Positions 6,694-13,236 of a stretch of DNA of 13,286 nucleotides are shown here, one piece after another. Position 1 is the first letter of the stretch; every line of letters starts with the position of its first letter. The stretch lies in NCBI GenBank assembly GCA_902470895.1, contig CABRID010000056.1:1-13286 (forward strand). Direction: 5' to 3'. A program made the position numbers and the translations under genes. This DNA is from an uncultured Collinsella sp. Lineage in GTDB: Bacteria; Actinomycetota; Coriobacteriia; Coriobacteriales; Coriobacteriaceae. Below the pieces are notes generated by a model. The model was not told where the DNA came from, ran no database searches, and saw nothing but the letters and a program-made list of their open reading frames with translations.

Positions 6694-7428
6694 CTACGCA
6701 AGCCCCAAGTGTGCTTTAACCTCGGCAGCGCGACGGCGGGACACGGGCACCGTCGAGGTTACGCGATCGAGCCTGAGCTCCATAAGACCCGTGGAACCGA
6801 TCTCGACATTGTGCACGTCTTCCAAATTGACCAGATAGCTGCGATGAACGCGAATAAAGCCCTCGGAGACCAAGCGACGCTCGAGCGAAGAGATCGACTC
6901 ATTGATCAGGTACGTTCCCTCGGCGCAGATGGCGTTGCAAAAATCGGCGCGCGCCTCAAAGTAGCAGACGTCTGCGGCGGGAATGAACACCTTTTTGCCC
7001 CCGCGGTCCACCGTCAGACGCAAAGGCTGGCGCGGAGCGTGGGCAACACGACGGGCACCCAAGGCTGCCTCGATCTTGTCGAGTGCCTTTGACAGGCGTG
7101 CGTCCTCGACCGGCTTGACGACATAGTCGACCGCATCGAGGTTATACGCATCGGCGGCAAATTCGGCAAACGCCGTCACAAACACAACCACCGGCGGCGT
7201 CTTTAGGTTCTGCAGCGTCTCGGCAAGCTCAATTCCCGAGCGACCGGGCATGGTAATGTCTAAAAACAACACGTCGGGCTTGTTCGACAGAATCGACTCC
7301 ACGGCTTCGGTGACATTGCCCGCCTCGGCAATCTGACCCACACGCGTATCCTTTTCCAACAGATAGCGTAGCTCGGCCCTAATGGGAGGCTCGTCATCAA
7401 CCACCAAGATGTTCCAGCCTTCGGACAT
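6694..7428 (-). CDS. LytTR-family response regulator 2
   Basis: A 244-residue regulator with a receiver domain (about 5-122) and a LytTR DNA-binding domain (about 136-242). Receiver residues are complete: D11/D12, phosphoacceptor D57 in FLDITMPG, T85 in FVTAF and K105 in DYVVKP. The LytTR part shows FIRVHRSYLVNLEDV and VPVSRRR, closely matching regulator 1. The ATG at 7426-7428 is preceded by an AGGGGAAG-type site. It lies 38 bases after sensor kinase 2, its evident partner. Beyond it come the phospholipase-like and transporter genes on the same strand. The similarity to regulator 1 across both domains indicates a duplicated module; whether the two bind the same DNA sites cannot be told from sequence alone. 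Confidence 0.93.
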   Translation of the reverse strand: MSEGWNILVVDDEPPIRAELRYLLEKDTRVGQIAEAGNVTEAVESILSNKPDVLFLDITMPGRSGIELAETLQNLKTPPVVVFVTAFAEFAADAYNLDAVDYVVKPVEDARLSKALDKIEAALGARRVAHAPRQPLRLTVDRGGKKVFIPAADVCYFEARADFCNAICAEGTYLINESISSLERRLVSEGFIRVHRSYLVNLEDVHNVEIGSTGLMELRLDRVTSTVPVSRRRAAEVKAHLGLA

Positions 7429-7466
7429 ATGTGCTTCCCCTCTTTTTCTCTCAATCCAACCGCGTG

Positions 7467-8858
7467 CTACGCCGTCAACGGCGCCGGCTCATGCGGCTCG
7501 CCGTTCAGCTCGACGATGACCTGCGTTCCCACGCCCTCTTGGGACTTCACGCGCATGCCGGAATCTTCTCCGTAAAAGAAATGGATGCGCTGAAGCACGT
7601 TGAAGAGCGCCAGGCCGCAACCTCGCTTGACGGAGCCGTCGGCGGTAATGCTCTCGGGCTCCTCCAAGCGATGCTGCTCAAACAGATGCGCGCAGACTTC
7701 TTCGCTCATACCGATGCCATCGTCCTCGACGATGATCTCCAAACCGTCATCGGTCTCGAAAGCCCTAACATGAATAGAAAGCGGCTCGGTCTCGCGCTGC
7801 GCGTGTTTGATGCAGTTTTCGAGCAACGGCTGCAAGATAAACGGCGGCACCATGCAATCGCGCACCTCAAAGTCGATATCGACCGAGACGCGCAGACGGC
7901 CGTCGCCATAACGAGCCTGCATAAGATTGATATAGCGAGTGCCCTGTTCCACCTCGTGCTCGAGCGTGGTGAGCGTATCGGAATCAGAAAGCGTCTGACG
8001 ATAGTAGTTGGAGAAGTCGATCAGCAGCGACCTGGCCTTGTCCGGCTCGGTACGTACGAGTGACACGATGGTGCTGATGGTGTTAAACAGAAAATGAGGA
8101 TCGACCTGCGATTGCAAGGCGCGCAGCTCCACGCGGGCCGTAAGCTCGTCCTGGCGCTCAAGCTCAAAGCTCGCAAGCTGCGTGGAAATGAGGTCGGCAA
8201 AGCCCGAGGCAAGCGCCGTCTGGCGCATATCGATGCTGCTCAGACGGGGATAATACAGCTCGAGCGTGCCCACGCAATGCCCGCGCACGGTAAGCGGTGC
8301 GACAATACCGGCGCGCAGGCGCGGAAAGTAGCCACCTGTCTCGGTCGAGGCATCGCGCGAGAACACGCTTTGCTCGCCGCTGTTGATCACGTTGAGCGTA
8401 GTCCGCAGCACCACCGGGGTGCCCGCGGGGCATTTTGCCGAGTCCTCGCCCCAGCTTGCCAACACCTGCTTGCCGTCGGTAAAGCAGATGGCAGAGGCGA
8501 TAGTTTCGGACAGGATGATCTTAGAGGCGCCCAGGGCAGCTTCGGGCGTAAGGCCGCGCGACGTGTAGGCGAATATTTTTGAAGCGATGGCGAGCGTACG
8601 GTCGGTTGCGCTCGATGTGAGGTCGTCGGGAACCACAAAGACATACGAGAAGAAGAAGCACAGCATGACCATGCCGGCGATGACGACGACGCCCGGAACG
8701 GGATTGGGGTTATCGGTTAAATCCCAGATAAGCAGCAGGATAAGCGCCGGAACGACAACACCGAGCAGGATGGCCTGGACCACATGCTGAGCCGTACGAA
8801 AGACCTTGGTAGAGTTGTAGCTCTTGCCCAGAATCAGCCTGTTTAAATCCACCGTCAT
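7467..8858 (-). CDS. LytS-type sensor histidine kinase 2 (two membrane helices, GAF-like)
   Basis: The 463-residue product is a paralogue of sensor kinase 1: two membrane helices (about 27-47 and 54-76), a GAF-like region (about 85-230, with RAGIVAPLTVRGHCVGTLELYY) and a LytS-type kinase core. Phosphoacceptor H255 lies in QVDPHFLFNTI, N348 in QPLLENCIKH, and the ATP-lid motif is EDDGIGM (378-384). The linker ALASGFADLISTQLA is nearly identical to that of kinase 1. The start is uncertain: the ATG at 8856-8858 directly abuts its AAAAGGGG site, whereas the GTG two codons later (8850-8852) would lie at ideal spacing. The difference is only two residues. The partner regulator follows after 38 bases. 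A terminator for the amidohydrolase lies just upstream, as with kinase unit 1. The signal is unknown. Confidence 0.92.
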   Translation of the reverse strand: MTVDLNRLILGKSYNSTKVFRTAQHVVQAILLGVVVPALILLLIWDLTDNPNPVPGVVVIAGMVMLCFFFSYVFVVPDDLTSSATDRTLAIASKIFAYTSRGLTPEAALGASKIILSETIASAICFTDGKQVLASWGEDSAKCPAGTPVVLRTTLNVINSGEQSVFSRDASTETGGYFPRLRAGIVAPLTVRGHCVGTLELYYPRLSSIDMRQTALASGFADLISTQLASFELERQDELTARVELRALQSQVDPHFLFNTISTIVSLVRTEPDKARSLLIDFSNYYRQTLSDSDTLTTLEHEVEQGTRYINLMQARYGDGRLRVSVDIDFEVRDCMVPPFILQPLLENCIKHAQRETEPLSIHVRAFETDDGLEIIVEDDGIGMSEEVCAHLFEQHRLEEPESITADGSVKRGCGLALFNVLQRIHFFYGEDSGMRVKSQEGVGTQVIVELNGEPHEPAPLTA

Positions 8859-8884
8859 CCCCTTTTATCTACCGCACCGATAGC

Positions 8885-8910
8885 AATAAAGAGGGCCGCA
8901 AGCGACCCTC
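8885..8910 (-). terminator. Intrinsic terminator after the amidohydrolase
   Basis: On the minus strand an 8-bp stem (GAGGG, one T-G pair, CG) closed by a CTTG tetraloop is followed by TTTATT. It ends the permease-amidohydrolase transcript and lies 26 bases before the start of sensor kinase 2. The U-tract is interrupted, so some read-through is plausible. Confidence 0.75.
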
Positions 8911-8913
8911 TCC

Positions 8914-8928
8914 ATTGCATTATGCAAT
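8914..8928. repeat. 15-bp perfect palindrome upstream of sensor kinase 2
   Basis: ATTGCAT T ATGCAAT, seven bases on each side of one central base. On the minus strand it contains CATAAT, a good -10-like hexamer. It sits between the amidohydrolase stop and its terminator, so it could be an operator over a promoter for the kinase unit. A palindrome this size is expected about once by chance in a window of this length, so placement is its main merit. Confidence 0.35.
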
Positions 8929-8969
8929 CAAAAACTGTGTTTTACATCCAGCCATCGACAAACGGTATC

Positions 8970-10247
8970 TTAGGCGCTGTATTTGTTGGCCTCGCCAAAG
9001 GTGCCTGCCTCGACGATCCAGCCGTCCTTCATGATGACGTCCATGTTGTCGGTGTTGAGCACGTGGATGTCGGCGGCGACGTCACCGTTGACGACCAGCA
9101 GGTCGGCGCACTTGCCGGCCTCGATAGAACCGGTCTCGTCCTCGATGTGGCACATCTTGGCACCGTTGAGGGTGGCGCAGGTGATGGTCTCGACCGGGGT
9201 GAAGCCGATCTTGTCGACGAACTCGTACATCTCCTCGATGGAGCAGGTGCCGTACGGGGTGACGAAGGAGAAGGAGTCGGAGCCGATCGTCATGACGACG
9301 CCGCGCTTCTTGGCCTCGCGCAGGCAGTCGTAGTTGCGCTGCAGCTCCTTCTCGACCAGGGTGCCCTCGTACTTGTCGTGCAGCTCGGGGACGTAGACGG
9401 GCGGATAGGTGGCGTACCAGGTGGGCAGGAAAGCGATCGTCGGGGTGAAGAAGGTGCCCTGCTCGGCCATGAGGTCCATGGTGCGCTCATCGATATCGAA
9501 GCCGTGAATCAGCTGCTCGCAGCCAAAGCGAACGGAATCGTAGGCAGCGGCGTGGTTGTTGTAGCAGTGGCTCCACACGGGGATGCCGACCATCTTTGCC
9601 TCTTCGACCACGGCCTGGATCTCCTCGGAGCAGTAGTGCTGGTCGCGGCCGGAGTCCCAGCGCCAGATGCCGCCACCGGTAGCCCAGATCTTGATGGCAT
9701 CGGGGTTCTCGCGCAGGCGACGGCGGACGGCCTTGCGCAGATCCCAAGGACCGTCGACCTGATCGCCCCAGGGGTGCGATTCCTTGTTGAGCTCCTGGCT
9801 GCAGTGGTGGGAGTCGCCGTGGCCGGCAACGCGGCAGAAGCCAAGGCCGGTGGCCAGAACGCGCGGGCCCTTGAAGACGCCCTTGTCGATGCAGTCACGG
9901 ATCTGGATACCAAAGCGGCCGATCTCGCAGACGGTGGTGAGGCCGTGGGTGAGGCAGTCGTAGGCCTGCTTGACGGCGACGGCCTGCTTCTCGAGGAGCG
10001 GCTGCATGACCCAGTCGGTGTCATCGTCGGTCAAGTTGCCCGAGAAGTGCAGGTGGGTGTCGATCAGGCCGGGAAGGACGGTCTTGCCGGCGACGTCGAT
10101 GACCTCAACGCCCTCAGGAAGGTCCTGCATAACACCGGCGTACTCGATCTTGCCGTTGTCGTCGACGAGAACGAGGGAGTTCTCGACCGGCTCGGCACCG
10201 GTACCGTCGATGAGCTTACCGCCAACGATTGCATACTTAGTGGACAT
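8970..10247 (-). CDS. Metal-dependent amidohydrolase (imidazolonepropionase/prolidase-like)
   Basis: A 425-residue amidohydrolase-superfamily enzyme. The metal-binding set is present: H65/H67 in DTHLHFSG, K186 in AIKIWATGGG (the usual carboxylated lysine), H227 in VWSHC, H248 in LIHGFD and D324 in IGSDSF. The N-terminal and C-terminal strands (IVGGKLIDGTG; GKCADLLVVNGDV) form the usual small beta domain. This subgroup resembles imidazolonepropionase-related and Xaa-Pro/Xaa-Arg dipeptidase-like hydrolases, so an N-acyl amino acid, dipeptide or hydantoin-like ring is a plausible substrate. No signal peptide is seen, so it is cytoplasmic. The ATG at 10245-10247 has a consensus AAGGAGG five bases upstream, predicting strong translation. 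It lies downstream of the APC permease with a hairpin-containing 131-base gap, and a terminator follows. Superfamily and catalytic residues are firm; the substrate is not. Confidence 0.9.
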   Translation of the reverse strand: MSTKYAIVGGKLIDGTGAEPVENSLVLVDDNGKIEYAGVMQDLPEGVEVIDVAGKTVLPGLIDTHLHFSGNLTDDDTDWVMQPLLEKQAVAVKQAYDCLTHGLTTVCEIGRFGIQIRDCIDKGVFKGPRVLATGLGFCRVAGHGDSHHCSQELNKESHPWGDQVDGPWDLRKAVRRRLRENPDAIKIWATGGGIWRWDSGRDQHYCSEEIQAVVEEAKMVGIPVWSHCYNNHAAAYDSVRFGCEQLIHGFDIDERTMDLMAEQGTFFTPTIAFLPTWYATYPPVYVPELHDKYEGTLVEKELQRNYDCLREAKKRGVVMTIGSDSFSFVTPYGTCSIEEMYEFVDKIGFTPVETITCATLNGAKMCHIEDETGSIEAGKCADLLVVNGDVAADIHVLNTDNMDVIMKDGWIVEAGTFGEANKYSA

Positions 10248-10251
10248 GGTT

Positions 10252-10258
10252 CCTCCTT
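10252..10258 (-). promoter_or_regulatory. Consensus ribosome binding site of the amidohydrolase
   Basis: AAGGAGG five bases before the ATG. It abuts a 12-bp perfect palindrome (TATGGATCCATA, 10258-10269), which could pair locally at the edge of the site. Confidence 0.75.
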
Positions 10259-10277
10259 ATGGATCCATATAGTGGGC

Positions 10278-10372
10278 GAGGCCGTGTTGGGTTAAGGCCT
10301 CACAAAGCTACCCAAGTGGCGCCGGGCTCGGTGCGCGGGAGAGAGGGCACCGCGCACCCAATCCGCCCCGGC
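10278..10372 (-). other. Two hairpins between permease and amidohydrolase
   Basis: The larger (10321-10372) has a perfect 9-bp inner stem GGTGCGCGG/CCGCGCACC with an 11-base loop and an outer GCCGGG/CCCGGC stem. The smaller (10278-10301) is GAGGCC/GGCCTC with a 12-base loop. Neither is followed by a clear U-tract on the minus strand, so they are not typical terminators. They may protect mRNA ends or attenuate expression between the two genes. Pairing is visible; function is inferred. Confidence 0.45.
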
Positions 10373-10378
10373 TAGGCG

Positions 10379-11830
10379 TTACTTTTTGCGGGAATTGGTG
10401 AAAGCCATGAGGGCCAGGCCAATAGCCAACCAGCCGATCACGATGCTCCACTCCACCATGTTGAGGGAGGCGGGAGAGAACGGAATCACGAGCAGGCCGA
10501 TGATGATGGCGCAGGCAGCGATGGCGAGGCAGATGCCAAACTTGCCGCCGGGCACCTCGTAGGGACGAGGCAGGTCGGGCTCGGTGAAGCGCATACGCAG
10601 GCAAGCGAGGGCGACCATGCCGCAGGAGAAGATGAAGGCGAGAGCCGACACGTTGGTCAGAGGGATGAGCATGTTCTTGCCCAGGAACGGACCGACGACG
10701 GTGATGACGCCCAGAACGACGCAGGCGAGCTTGGGAGCGCCGGACTTGGGGTCGACCTCGGCGAACTGCTCGGGCAGCTGGCCCTTGCGGCCCATGGCGA
10801 GCATGATGCGGCTCGTGGCGCCGTAGAAGGAGTTCATCGGACCCATGGGTCCAAGCGTGGCGATGACGAGCATGGCCAGGTACAGAAGCATGTTGATGCC
10901 CTTGAGGCAGGCAAGCGCGGGAACCGGGCTCTTAACAAACTCATGCCAGTCGAGGATGGTGCCGAACGAGTAGATGCAGACCATGTAGAAGCCGCCAGCG
11001 GCCAGCAGGGCCAGGGAGATGATCTTGCCGAACTTGTTCCAGTTGAGGCCCTCGGCTGCTTCCTCAGCCTGCTGAGGAATGGTGTCGAAACCGGCGTAGA
11101 AGAACGGAGTCAGAACCAGGACCGACACGATGCCGGCGAACAGGCTGGTGCTCTCGGTAGCGGCCTTGCCGCCGCCAGCGCCGGCGACCTGGGAGAACAC
11201 GGGCATGGCGTTGTCCGGCGAGCCGGTGAACAGCGAGACGCCCATGGCGAGCAGCATGCCGCAGAGCAGGGCCTTGGTCAGGAAGGCCTGGAGCTTGGCG
11301 GCCGAGCTGGCACCGCGGAAGTTGAGGAAGATGACGTAGACTGCAAAGCCGAGCGCGATCAGCGTCGGGAACAGGTAAACGTCGGCCCCCAGGATGGTGT
11401 AGAGCTTGACGGCGCGCAGCCACTCAAGGCCGGGCAGGCTGCCGAACATCTCGGACACGAGGGTCGAGATGGCGATGGCCTCCCACGGGCACAGGATGCC
11501 GTTGCCCAGGGCCAGGAGCCATCCGGTGATGTAGCTCAGCGTACGGCCAAAGCTACGATCGACATACTCGACGATGCCGCCCGAGATGGGGATGGCAGCC
11601 GTGAGCTCACCGAAAACAGCTCCGACGGGCACGAGGAAGATTGCACCCAAGAGGAATGCGATCATAGCGGGAACGGGACCGCCGCCCACGACCATCCAGT
11701 CGCCGACCTGCAGAACCCAGCCAGTTCCGATGATGGCACCGAAACCGATGGTAAAGAAGTTCCAGAGCGAAAGCGTTTTCTTCATGCCGCCGTTACCCTC
11801 GACTGCAACTTCTGCGTTCTTGTCCGCCAT
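10379..11830 (-). CDS. APC-family amino acid permease
   Basis: A 483-residue polytopic membrane protein with about 12 hydrophobic segments. The first helix carries GFGAIIGTGW (29-38), the substrate-binding break conserved in the amino acid-polyamine-organocation superfamily. GELTAAIPISGGIVEYVDRSFG (74-95) matches the second family signature, and FYAGFDTIPQQAEEA the helix 6 region. It should import, or exchange, an amino acid or amine across the cytoplasmic membrane. The ATG at 11828-11830 has a strong AAAGGAGGGG site upstream. The N-terminus (about 20 residues) is hydrophilic. The amidohydrolase gene follows on the same strand, suggesting uptake of a compound that is then hydrolysed. The leader upstream contains several hairpins and could be regulatory. 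The substrate cannot be read from the sequence. Confidence 0.9.
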   Translation of the reverse strand: MADKNAEVAVEGNGGMKKTLSLWNFFTIGFGAIIGTGWVLQVGDWMVVGGGPVPAMIAFLLGAIFLVPVGAVFGELTAAIPISGGIVEYVDRSFGRTLSYITGWLLALGNGILCPWEAIAISTLVSEMFGSLPGLEWLRAVKLYTILGADVYLFPTLIALGFAVYVIFLNFRGASSAAKLQAFLTKALLCGMLLAMGVSLFTGSPDNAMPVFSQVAGAGGGKAATESTSLFAGIVSVLVLTPFFYAGFDTIPQQAEEAAEGLNWNKFGKIISLALLAAGGFYMVCIYSFGTILDWHEFVKSPVPALACLKGINMLLYLAMLVIATLGPMGPMNSFYGATSRIMLAMGRKGQLPEQFAEVDPKSGAPKLACVVLGVITVVGPFLGKNMLIPLTNVSALAFIFSCGMVALACLRMRFTEPDLPRPYEVPGGKFGICLAIAACAIIIGLLVIPFSPASLNMVEWSIVIGWLAIGLALMAFTNSRKK

Positions 11831-12186
11831 TGTTCCCCTCCTTTCCTTATTGACGCCTCTTTGGCGTCACCCCTTGCGCGGTCTGTTTTGCCGCGCGCTT
11901 TTATTTCGTGGCTTTAAGATACGGCCTTGGCACAGCAGCGCCGCTTGTGGCTCGACCGAAGGCAGAACTGTAAAACGAGCGGCGCCGTTTTTGGGACGAA
12001 CGGCGGAAGACGTCATTCGTCTTGGACGCTTTCATCTTGTCTGCTTTTGAAGACCTGTTGCCGTGACGCTTGGCGCGCGGCGTGGCAACGTTCATACCAT
12101 TTGTCAGGCTTTTGGCGCACATGCCCATGTGTCGTGCATCTTTTTATGTAGGATAGACAAGTTACACATGAGGCAAGGTGATTCGA
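11831..12186. promoter_or_regulatory. Divergent intergenic region with multiple hairpins
   Basis: This 356-base stretch separates two divergent genes and should hold both promoters, though no convincing -35/-10 pair was found. Structures seen: TGACGCC/GGCGTCA (11851-11869) just before the permease ribosome binding site; GCGCGG/CCGCGC (11876-11896), followed on the plus strand by a T-rich run; GCGCCGCT/AGCGGCGC (11938-11985), followed on the plus strand by CG and T5; AAGACG/CGTCTT (12007-12023); and CACATG/CATGTG with two bases between (12118-12131), a possible operator. On the minus strand these would lie in a long permease leader. A 75-codon basic open frame on the minus strand (11901-12128) lacks a ribosome binding site and was not called as a gene. 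Confidence 0.5.
11938..11992 (+). terminator. Plus-strand terminator-like stem without a visible gene
   Basis: A perfect 8-bp pairing GCGCCGCT/AGCGGCGC, extendable by three pairs (one wobble), is followed by CG and five T on the plus strand. No plus-strand gene lies upstream, since the permease is on the other strand. It may block antisense transcription, end a small RNA, or simply be part of the permease leader fold when read on the minus strand. Confidence 0.35.
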
Positions 12187-13188
12187 ATGGCATACGGATA
12201 CAATGACGGCGACCAATGGCCACAAAGCGTGCGCCTTGCCGGCCGCACCACGCCAACGCCCAGAAGCACCTCCGACAACGACAGCCCGCAGCGCCCCCAA
12301 GAGCAGCTCGGGGCTTCTTCGCGGCAACAAAGCCGTACCGTGCAGCAGTCAGACCGCATGAGTACGAGCACACGCCAACGCCAGACCGATACATCGCAGC
12401 CACGCCGCTACGATCGCCGTAAGACCGACTACTACGTTAAGCGTTCCTTTTCGCGACCTCAACGCGATCGCGGCAATTCCGCCCCTCGCCCTGCGTCGCA
12501 TACCACAAGCCACGCGCTTCCAGCCCGCCACCTACGCCTTGCGCTTTGCTCCATCGCCGCCTGCCTCGTCTTTGTGTTTTTGGGATCCTGTATCTCCCAC
12601 GGGTCAGCCGGTCTCGAGCCCACTGCCGAGGACAAGCTGCTTAAAGCTCCCGTCGCGCCCGGTTACTCCTTTGCGTTCTCGACTCCACGCTCGCAATGGC
12701 AGGCCGGCGCCATGCCCCACATCTACCAAATTGACCCCGCATGGTCGGAGCTGCCCTATGCCGGTGGCACTATTCGAGAAAACGCTTGCGGTCCCACTTG
12801 CCTCACCATGGTCTATATCTTTAAGACCGGCCACACCGATAAGACGCCCGTCGATGTATGCGCACTGGCCGAAGCCGGCAACTACGCCCCCACTGGTGCC
12901 ACCGAGTGGTCGTTTATGACAGGCGGCGCGTGGCAGCTGGGGCTCAACGGAACACAGCTCTATAACGATCGCGAATCGATTACCCAAGCACTTCGCTCGG
13001 GTGCGCCCGTCATCGCCGCAGTGCGCCCCGGTACGTTTACCAACGTAGGCCACTACATCGTGCTCTACGGCATCGACGACGCCAACCAGATTGGCGTCTA
13101 CGACCCCAACTCGGCCAGCCGCAGCGCCCGCCGCTGGGGCGTCGTAGAGGTCCTCAACGAAGTCGAAGCCATGTGGGCCTACTACTAG
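12187..13188 (+). CDS. Membrane-anchored C39-like cysteine peptidase with long basic N-terminal tail
   Basis: A 333-residue protein in three parts. Residues 1-115 are low-complexity, rich in Arg, Gln, Ser and Thr, and predicted disordered. One hydrophobic segment (about 116-135) serves as an uncleaved membrane anchor. Residues 175-333 form a C39-like papain-fold domain: YQIDPAW (Q181), ENACGPTCLTMVY with C201 as nucleophile, GHYIVLYGID with H289, and GVYDPNS with D306. This Gln-Cys-His-Asp set matches the Peptidase_C39_2 group. By the positive-inside rule the tail should be cytoplasmic and the peptidase domain outside the cell. The substrate is unknown. I start at the ATG at 12187 with AAGGTGA upstream; a GTG at 12178 would overlap that site. 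The stop codon touches a repeat element. It is the only convincing plus-strand gene here and stands divergent to the permease. Confidence 0.85.
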   Translation: MAYGYNDGDQWPQSVRLAGRTTPTPRSTSDNDSPQRPQEQLGASSRQQSRTVQQSDRMSTSTRQRQTDTSQPRRYDRRKTDYYVKRSFSRPQRDRGNSAPRPASHTTSHALPARHLRLALCSIAACLVFVFLGSCISHGSAGLEPTAEDKLLKAPVAPGYSFAFSTPRSQWQAGAMPHIYQIDPAWSELPYAGGTIRENACGPTCLTMVYIFKTGHTDKTPVDVCALAEAGNYAPTGATEWSFMTGGAWQLGLNGTQLYNDRESITQALRSGAPVIAAVRPGTFTNVGHYIVLYGIDDANQIGVYDPNSASRSARRWGVVEVLNEVEAMWAYY

Positions 13189-13226
13189 TCATTGGGGACA
13201 GACTTAAATGAGTGGTCATTGGGGAC
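13188..13226 (+). repeat. Two direct copies of GTCATTGGGGAC, 27-bp period
   Basis: The 12-base word GTCATTGGGGAC occurs at 13188-13199 and 13215-13226, separated by a 15-base spacer that contains ACTTAAATGAG. The first copy begins on the last base of the peptidase stop codon. Similar GGGGAC-containing tandem words are seen beside REP-associated transposase genes in other bacteria; that link is from memory and not shown here. Confidence 0.6.
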
Positions 13227-13236
13227 GCTCTGGGGG

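Noticed and set aside
8930..8966. Possible LytTR direct-repeat site (ACCGTTTGT and ACAGTTTTT on the minus strand) upstream of kinase 2
   Set aside because: The first word fits the LytTR consensus but the second has a mismatch, and the start-to-start distance is 28 rather than about 21-22. The loose consensus occurs by chance roughly once per 1-2 kb.
8922..10295. Plus-strand open frame of 457 codons opposite the amidohydrolase
   Set aside because: The product is a Val/Asp/Gly/Leu-rich low-complexity string that mirrors the codon bias of the amidohydrolase on the other strand. The amidohydrolase has all catalytic residues and a consensus ribosome binding site.
10943..11917. Plus-strand open frame of 324 codons opposite the APC permease
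   Set aside because: The product is a Gly/Glu/Asp/Gln-rich shadow of the permease with no domain and no start signal.
11901..12128. 75-codon basic minus-strand open frame in the divergent gap
   Set aside because: Neither ATG has a ribosome binding site, the composition is Lys/Arg/Ser-rich, and it overlaps several hairpins. It stays possible as a small protein but is not supported enough to call.
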